Part shown: positions 59,497 through 64,000 of the stretch, in pieces
Numbering within the stretch: position 1 is the first letter of the stretch
Layout of the letters: every line of letters begins with the position of its first letter
Assembly (NCBI RefSeq): GCF_900099905.1
Contig: NZ_FNEE01000016.1
Span: 1-64,000, forward strand
DNA: 64,000 nucleotides
Direction: 5' to 3'
Origin: Mesorhizobium muleiense
GTDB taxonomy: Bacteria; Pseudomonadota; Alphaproteobacteria; Rhizobiales; Rhizobiaceae
Position numbers and translations under genes: made by a program
The notes under the pieces: model-generated
Told to the model about the DNA's origin: nothing
Seen by the model: only the letters and a program-made list of their open reading frames with translations
The model's database searches: none

Positions 59497-60303
59497 TCAA
59501 AGGGTTTCGACATTGCCGTCGACGCCGAGCGACTGGCCGGAGATGTTGATCGCCGCATCGGACAACAGGAAAGCGACCATCGCGGCGACGTCATAGGGGC
59601 TGGTCATGCGGCGCAGCGAGATGTTGTGGAGATAGCGCTCCGTCATCTCCTCGTTCGACACACCGAGCTGTCTGGCCCGGTCGGCGATAACCTTGTCGAT
59701 GCGTGGTCCCTCGATGATGCCGGGCAGGATGGCGTTGACCCTGATGCCGTGCGGTCCGAGTTCCTTGGCAAGGCTTTGCGTGAAACCGATGACGCCGAAC
59801 TTGGCCGCCGAATAGGGGGTGCGGAAAGCGTAGCCATGGCGGCCGGCGGCGGACGACATCGAGACGATCGAGCCGCCGCCCGCCGCCTTGATCAGCGGCA
59901 CGGCACGCCTGGCGCAGAGGAACTGGCCGGTCAGGCAGATGTCGATGCAGCGCCGCCACTCCGCCGGATCGATTTCGTCGACGCCGCCGGTCGGCCCGGC
60001 GATGCCGGCATTGTTGATCAGCGCGTCGAGGCCGCCGAGCTTTTCCTTCACCGTCTCGAACAGCCGGTCGACGTCGTCGTCGCGCGAGACATCGGCCTTG
60101 ACCGCGGCGACCAGGGCGATCCTGTCCGGAGCGGCGGCCAGCGCCTCGTCGGAGACGTCGCAAACGACGATGCGCGCGCCGAGCCGCGACAGCATTTCTG
60201 CAATGGCCAGGCCGATGCCGCCGGCGCCTGCCGTCACCAGCACGCGCTGCCCCTTCAGCCCGGTCAGAAAATCATCCGCCGATGTCGGCGCCGCTTTGCT
60301 CAT
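59497..60303 (-). CDS. Short-chain dehydrogenase/reductase
   Basis: A 268-residue SDR with the TGxxxGIG-type motif as VTAGAGGIGLAIAEML (first Thr-Ala instead of Thr-Gly), NNAG at ALINNAGIAG, catalytic Ser in SIVSMSSAAGR and the YSAAK pair, and a C-terminal SLGVDGNVETL. It is the first gene of the leftward operon, 11 bases before the hydroxyacid dehydrogenase. It probably oxidises the entry alcohol or reduces a keto intermediate. Confidence 0.9.
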   Translation of the reverse strand: MSKAAPTSADDFLTGLKGQRVLVTAGAGGIGLAIAEMLSRLGARIVVCDVSDEALAAAPDRIALVAAVKADVSRDDDVDRLFETVKEKLGGLDALINNAGIAGPTGGVDEIDPAEWRRCIDICLTGQFLCARRAVPLIKAAGGGSIVSMSSAAGRHGYAFRTPYSAAKFGVIGFTQSLAKELGPHGIRVNAILPGIIEGPRIDKVIADRARQLGVSNEEMTERYLHNISLRRMTSPYDVAAMVAFLLSDAAINISGQSLGVDGNVETL

Positions 60304-60452
60304 CGTGTATCCCTTCTCATTGCAGCCGCCGTTCGCGCAGCGCCATGACAGCGCCCAGAACGGCCAAGCCGTACAATATTGCCCCTGAAATTGTGACGAA
60401 AGCGCTGCCCTCTGCGAGGCGACGGACGATTCCGTAATGTGAAATTTCTGCT

Positions 60453-61142
60453 TCAGCTGTTGCGAAGGGTCTGTTGCGCAATTCGCCAGGCCTGCTCCAC
60501 ATGCCGCCGGGCCGCGGCTTCGGCGGCATCGCCGTTGCGCGACTTGATCGCGTTCATAATGTCGGTCATTTCGGCAATTGCGGCATCGCGGCGATTCTCC
60601 GAAGCGATGGTCATGGAACGCAGCTGGTTGATGCGGACGTTCAGACCCTGGACGATCTCCCAGGCGATGCGCTTGTCGGCGGCATCGAAAAGCACCTCGT
60701 AGAATTTTGTGGTCGCCCGCATCACCTCGATCGGATTGGCTGATGCCCACGCCTTGAGCAGCACATCGAACGCGCGCTCAAGCGCGGCGATCTGGCCCTC
60801 AGTCGCCGTCAGCGCGCAGGCGCGCGCCGCGATGCCCTCCATCAGAGCGCGCAGTTCATAAATCTCGTCGGTGCGGCTGAGATCCGGCCTGGCCACCGCG
60901 GGTCCATGGCCAGGTATCATCTGGACGAGGCCCTCGGTCTCCAACTGCCGCAGGACCTCGCGCACCACCGAGCGACTGACGCCGAGCTGGTCGCAAAGCG
61001 GCCGCTCGACCAACCGTTCGCCAGGCTGGAAGTGAAACCCCATGATCGCGTCGCGCATGCGCTCCAGCGCCAGCGTTCTCAGCGTCTTGGCGGATCGTTC
61101 GATCCTCAGTGTGTCGTCGGCCAATTCATATACTCCCAGCAT
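60453..61142 (-). CDS. GntR-family regulator, FCD subfamily
   Basis: A 229-residue GntR/FCD regulator with PLCDQLGVSRSVVREVLRQL as the DNA-recognition region and an FCD effector domain. ATG 61142 is preferred to a TTG at 61175, though its SD is poor. It sits between two operons: same strand as the SDR/BKACE operon 149 bases downstream, and divergent from the AA_synth operon. A TATGGTATACCATA palindrome over the divergent promoter is its likely binding site. Confidence 0.88.
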   Translation of the reverse strand: MLGVYELADDTLRIERSAKTLRTLALERMRDAIMGFHFQPGERLVERPLCDQLGVSRSVVREVLRQLETEGLVQMIPGHGPAVARPDLSRTDEIYELRALMEGIAARACALTATEGQIAALERAFDVLLKAWASANPIEVMRATTKFYEVLFDAADKRIAWEIVQGLNVRINQLRSMTIASENRRDAAIAEMTDIMNAIKSRNGDAAEAAARRHVEQAWRIAQQTLRNS

Positions 61143-61168
61143 CCGCAAGAAACAGATTCGACGATCCG

Positions 61169-61208
61169 TTGACAAGGGATTTGGTCTTCAATAGTATGGT
61201 ATACCATA
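61169..61208 (+). promoter_or_regulatory. Sigma-70-like promoter overlapped by GntR operator
   Basis: TTGACA (61169-61174), a 17-base spacer and TAGTAT (61192-61197) form a near-consensus promoter reading right into the AA_synth operon. The perfect palindrome TATGGTATACCATA (61195-61208) overlaps the end of the -10 and has the GTATAC core seen in many FCD-type GntR sites. Binding would block this promoter. Confidence 0.75.
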
Positions 61209-61270
61209 AGACGGCTAGGCAAAAGCGGAACTTTTCCGGATGCCTCAGCCGACCCGACACCGAGGATTCG

Positions 61271-61858
61271 ATGAAGCCGGCCATTCGAAAGATCGTCACC
61301 CATGTCGAGAACACGCTAATCGAAGGCGGCAAGGCGGCCCCCCGGCCGCTGCGCCTGATCGGCGTGGCGGCGGTGCTCGACAACCCCTGGGCCGGGCGCG
61401 GTTTCACCGAGGACCTTTCGCCCGAGATCCGCGCCTATGCGCCGGTTCTGGGGGAGATGCTGACCCATGAAATCCTCGCAGTTGCCGGATCCGGCGAAGC
61501 GATCGAAGGCTACGGCAAGGCCGCAATCTGCGGCACATCAGGCGAGATCGAGCATGCCTCGGCGCTCATCCACACGCTGCATTTCGGCAACCACTATCGG
61601 CGTGCAGTCGGCGCCAAGACCTATCTTGCCTTCACCAACCTGCGCGGCGGGCCGAACACGCCGATCATGATCCCACTCATGGACAAGAACGATGAAGGCC
61701 GACGTTCGCACTACCTGACGGTGCACTTCCAGATCGGCGACGCGCCGGCGCCGGACGAGTTGGTGGTGGCGCTTGGCGCCTCGATCGGCGGACGACCGCA
61801 TCATCGCATCGGCGACCGCTACCAGGATCTCAAGGAGGTCGGCGACCTGCATGGCTGA
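61271..61858 (+). CDS. AA_synth (DUF1185) family protein
   Basis: A 195-residue cytoplasmic protein of the 'amino acid synthesis' family PF06684, with RPLRLIGVAAVLDNPWAGRG near residue 25, IEGYGKAAICGTSGEIEHAS and GGPNTPIMIPLMDKNDEGRRS. Despite the name, no reaction is established. Such genes often lie beside amidases, luciferase-like monooxygenases or Rut-type genes, as here. It starts at ATG 61271, before which no clear SD is seen, and overlaps the next gene by 8 bases. Confidence 0.87.
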   Translation: MKPAIRKIVTHVENTLIEGGKAAPRPLRLIGVAAVLDNPWAGRGFTEDLSPEIRAYAPVLGEMLTHEILAVAGSGEAIEGYGKAAICGTSGEIEHASALIHTLHFGNHYRRAVGAKTYLAFTNLRGGPNTPIMIPLMDKNDEGRRSHYLTVHFQIGDAPAPDELVVALGASIGGRPHHRIGDRYQDLKEVGDLHG

Positions 61859-63653
61859 GCTGACGGACCGTGGCTGGCATCGCGGAACGGCGCCTGACGG
61901 CACCGGTTTCATCCGTGCCGGATCCGGCGCGCCGGTCCTTCTCATCCACGGTGTCGGCATGAACGCGGCGATCTGGGCACCCCAGATCGGGCTGATGAAA
62001 AACAGATGGGATGTGATCGCAATCGACATCCTGGGACACGGCCAGTCGCCGTTGCCGCCCGAGGACGCCAGCCTTGCCGATTATGCCGGACAGGCAATTC
62101 GGCTTCTCGATCACCTTGGCCTGGATGCCGTCTCGATCGTTGGCCATTCAATGGGGGCGCTGGTCGGGCAGGAAATCGCTCTTAATGCACCCGAACGGGT
62201 TCGTAGCCTCGTCTCGCTCAATGCGGTTTTTCGCCGCCCGGCGGAGCTTGCGCAGGCAGTGCGCGAGCGCGCCGCCGAACTGAATGGCGCGGAAAACCCG
62301 TCGGGGACGGACGCAACGATCGCGCGCTGGTTCGGCAACCCGGTCCCCGACAGCCTGGCCGAGGCGGCAAGGATGACGCGCGTGGCACTGCAAAGCGTCA
62401 ACTCCGAGGGCTATGCGCGCACCTATCGACTTTTCGCCCATGCCGATGCGGCGCATGGCGATCGTCTTTCCGGTCTCGCAATGCCGGCCCTGTTCATGAC
62501 CGGCTCGCAGGACAGGAATTCCTCGCCTGCGATGTCGGCGGCGATGGCACGCCTCGCGCCGCGCGGTCGCTGCGTCGTTCTGGGGGGCGAACGACATATG
62601 ATGGCCGTAGCCTCGCCTGACGTGGTCACACGGCGCATTGTCGATTTTCTCGAGAACAACGACGGCGCAAGCACATCGGCGCGACCGGCAATGGACACAG
62701 CCTTCGACCCGGGCGAATTCAGGCGGGCGCTCGGTTCCTTCCTGACCGGCGTTACAATCGTCACCGCGATCGGGCCGGAAGGAGAGCCTCGAGGCTTCAC
62801 CGCCAATTCGTTTACATCCGTTTCGCTCGATCCGCCGCTTGTGCTGGTCTGCATCGCCAAGAAAGCGCTGGGTCATCCGGTGTTTTCGACCTCGAAATGC
62901 TTTGCCGTCAACGTGCTCTCGGAGGAACAGCGAGCCGCGTCCGGCGTCTTCGCTTCGAAATCGCAGGACAAGTTCTCGGCTGTCGAGTGGCGCTTCGGCC
63001 CGACCGGCAGCCCGCTGCTCGCTGGATCGGTGGCGACGTTCGACTGTGACATGGAGCAATTGGTCGACGCCGGCGACCATTCGATCCTCATCGGCCGCGT
63101 TCGCGAATTCTCCCACAATTCATCGCAGCCCCTCGGCTATTGCCGTGGCGCCTACGTCTCGCCCGGCCTCAGCCAGGAAGCACTGGCGGCCGCGCCGCCC
63201 GACATGGAGGTCGGCGCCATCCTCGAAGACGAAGGCCGCGTGCTGTTCCTCGAAACCGCCGACGGCTTTTTCGAACTGCCGGCGGGCCGAGGGCTCGGGG
63301 CACCCGGCGACACGCGAAGCCTTAGGGGACGCCTCGCTGCGAAAGCCATCGAGGCTCATCTCGGATTCCTGTTTGCGGTCTGGGACGACGCCGCGACGCG
63401 AACGCATGTCTACTACCGCGGCACGGTAGCCGCGCCCCACTCCAGCGATCGCCAGGTCCGGCTCGTCGACATCGACAGGATTGCCGGACTGAAGATCGCC
63501 GATGCTGCCGTGCGCTCGATGCTCGCCCGCTATGTTCGCGAATGTCGGGAGGATGCGTTTGGCGTCTATGTCGGCAACGCGGTCGAAGGTGAAGTCCGTC
63601 CGCTCGCCAAGCCGGCAGCCATGAACACTTCCAGTCCGGGTCAACAGATATGA
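61851..63653 (+). CDS. Alpha/beta hydrolase fused to RutF-like flavin reductase and a C-terminal domain
   Basis: A 600-residue fusion. Residues 1 to about 265 are an alpha/beta hydrolase: oxyanion HGVGMNAAIW, Ser nucleophile in VGHSMGAL, late His in GGERHMMAVA. Residues about 275-440 are an FMN reductase of the DIM6/NTAB-RutF kind (FRRALGSFLTGVTIVTAIG, GFTANSFTSVSLDPPLVLVC). The last about 150 residues (EVGAILEDEGRVLFLETADG onward) look like a Nudix-type fold, but the Nudix box is degenerate. It probably supplies reduced FMN to the downstream monooxygenase and hydrolyses its product. SD AAGGAGG precedes ATG 61851. Confidence 0.85.
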   Translation: MAELTDRGWHRGTAPDGTGFIRAGSGAPVLLIHGVGMNAAIWAPQIGLMKNRWDVIAIDILGHGQSPLPPEDASLADYAGQAIRLLDHLGLDAVSIVGHSMGALVGQEIALNAPERVRSLVSLNAVFRRPAELAQAVRERAAELNGAENPSGTDATIARWFGNPVPDSLAEAARMTRVALQSVNSEGYARTYRLFAHADAAHGDRLSGLAMPALFMTGSQDRNSSPAMSAAMARLAPRGRCVVLGGERHMMAVASPDVVTRRIVDFLENNDGASTSARPAMDTAFDPGEFRRALGSFLTGVTIVTAIGPEGEPRGFTANSFTSVSLDPPLVLVCIAKKALGHPVFSTSKCFAVNVLSEEQRAASGVFASKSQDKFSAVEWRFGPTGSPLLAGSVATFDCDMEQLVDAGDHSILIGRVREFSHNSSQPLGYCRGAYVSPGLSQEALAAAPPDMEVGAILEDEGRVLFLETADGFFELPAGRGLGAPGDTRSLRGRLAAKAIEAHLGFLFAVWDDAATRTHVYYRGTVAAPHSSDRQVRLVDIDRIAGLKIADAAVRSMLARYVRECREDAFGVYVGNAVEGEVRPLAKPAAMNTSSPGQQI

Positions 63654-64000
63654 AGTTCTCGCTCTTCGTCCATATGGAACGCTCGGACCCGGCAAAGCCG
63701 CATGCCGACCTCATCGATGAGCTTGAGGAACTGGTCGTGATGGCCGAGGCGGCAGGCTTCGAGACGGCGTGGATCGGCGAACACCACGGCATGGAGTTCA
63801 CCATCTCGCCAAACCCGTTCATCAACATCGCCTATCTCGGCGCCAGGACGAAGCGCATCCGGCTCGGCACAGGAACCGTCATCGCGCCGTTCTGGCATCC
63901 GATCAAGCTCGCCGGCGAGGCAGCCATGACCGATGTCGTCACCGGCGGCCGGCTCGACATCGGCATCGCCCGCGGCGCCTACAGCTACGAGTACCAACGC
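63650..64000 (+). CDS. Luciferase-like monooxygenase, partial (cut by window end)
   Basis: The first 117 codons of a bacterial-luciferase-like flavin monooxygenase: MKFSLFVHMERSDPAKPHAD, then TAWIGEHHGMEFTISPNPF, IRLGTGTVIAPFWHPIKLAGE and GGRLDIGIARGAYSYEYQR. The layout resembles RutA-type or nitrilotriacetate-type monooxygenases that use FMNH2 from a separate reductase. That reductase is fused into the preceding gene, which it overlaps by 4 bases. The rest lies outside the window. Confidence 0.88.
   Translation, partial: MKFSLFVHMERSDPAKPHADLIDELEELVVMAEAAGFETAWIGEHHGMEFTISPNPFINIAYLGARTKRIRLGTGTVIAPFWHPIKLAGEAAMTDVVTGGRLDIGIARGAYSYEYQR

Noticed and set aside
60317..60455. Short - strand frame with one membrane-like segment after the GntR gene
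   Set aside because: It has no start of its own outside the GntR gene. It could be the last helix of a lost permease but is too short to support.
1..64000. Search by eye for CRISPR arrays, tRNA or rRNA genes, insertion sequences and attachment sites
   Set aside because: No regularly spaced repeats, cloverleaf-like segments, transposase genes or flanking direct repeats were seen; weak tRNA-like folds could still be missed without a computed search.

Overview
This is a GC-rich stretch from a soil or rhizosphere alphaproteobacterium. It is most probably a rhizobium of the Mesorhizobium/Phyllobacteriaceae type. The grounds are dense catabolic operons, each with its own ABC transporter and its own GntR- or IclR-family regulator, a biuret hydrolase very close to the one known from Rhizobium leguminosarum, and short dispersed intergenic repeats of a rhizobial kind. 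I saw no tRNA, rRNA, insertion sequence, phage gene or CRISPR array.

Layout. 0.3-9.6 kb: a biuret utilisation island. It has a GntR regulator, a BMP-type ABC transporter (binding protein, two permeases, double ATPase), two isochorismatase-fold hydrolases (the first broken by a frameshift), a small cupin and the allophanate hydrolase AtzF. 9.7-17.4 kb: a sulfur-linked locus. A secreted propeller protein carries the first haem half of a DUF1111 dihaem oxidoreductase. The next, overlapping gene is a sulfate-exporter-type permease whose C-terminus carries the second haem half. An APS-reductase-type CysH and a giant ATPase/BTAD regulator follow. This split dihaem enzyme with an exporter between its halves is the most unusual thing in the window.

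17.7-28.2 kb: an IclR-linked sugar-type ABC transporter plus a D-threonine-aldolase-like PLP enzyme, a RidA protein, an AstE/AspA-type deacylase, an amidohydrolase and an unassigned TIM-barrel-like protein, together suggesting catabolism of an unknown conjugated substrate. 28.2-34.6 kb: scattered single genes and debris: a frameshifted 2-oxoglutarate-dependent oxygenase, an SRPBCC protein behind a perfect 28-bp palindrome, a toxin-antitoxin relic, a DUF1349 protein, an S10-type peptidase and a lactonase-like propeller. 34.7-40.8 kb: a partly decayed operon (MaoC remnant, broken CaiB transferase, a solute-binding protein without signal peptide) beside a lactonase, IclR, mutarotase, Gfo/Idh dehydrogenase and MaoC set that resembles L-fucose/L-rhamnose catabolism. 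40.9-43.4 kb: a regulator/propeller pair and a small hypothetical gene.

43.5-55.0 kb: a GntR-controlled Ehu-like amino-acid ABC transporter, divergent from two creatinase/ectoine-hydrolase-type enzymes and all four subunits of heterotetrameric sarcosine oxidase. This suggests uptake and hydrolysis of an N-methylated compound to sarcosine and on to glycine. 55.0-60.3 kb: a leftward operon of SDR, lambda-crystallin-type hydroxyacyl dehydrogenase, BKACE, acyl-CoA dehydrogenase and APH-type kinase, suggesting breakdown of a hydroxylated acid. 60.4-64.0 kb: a GntR regulator and a divergent operon behind a clear promoter/operator, encoding an AA_synth-family protein, a hydrolase/flavin-reductase fusion and a luciferase-like monooxygenase cut by the window edge; it resembles a rearranged Rut-type oxidative ring-opening pathway.
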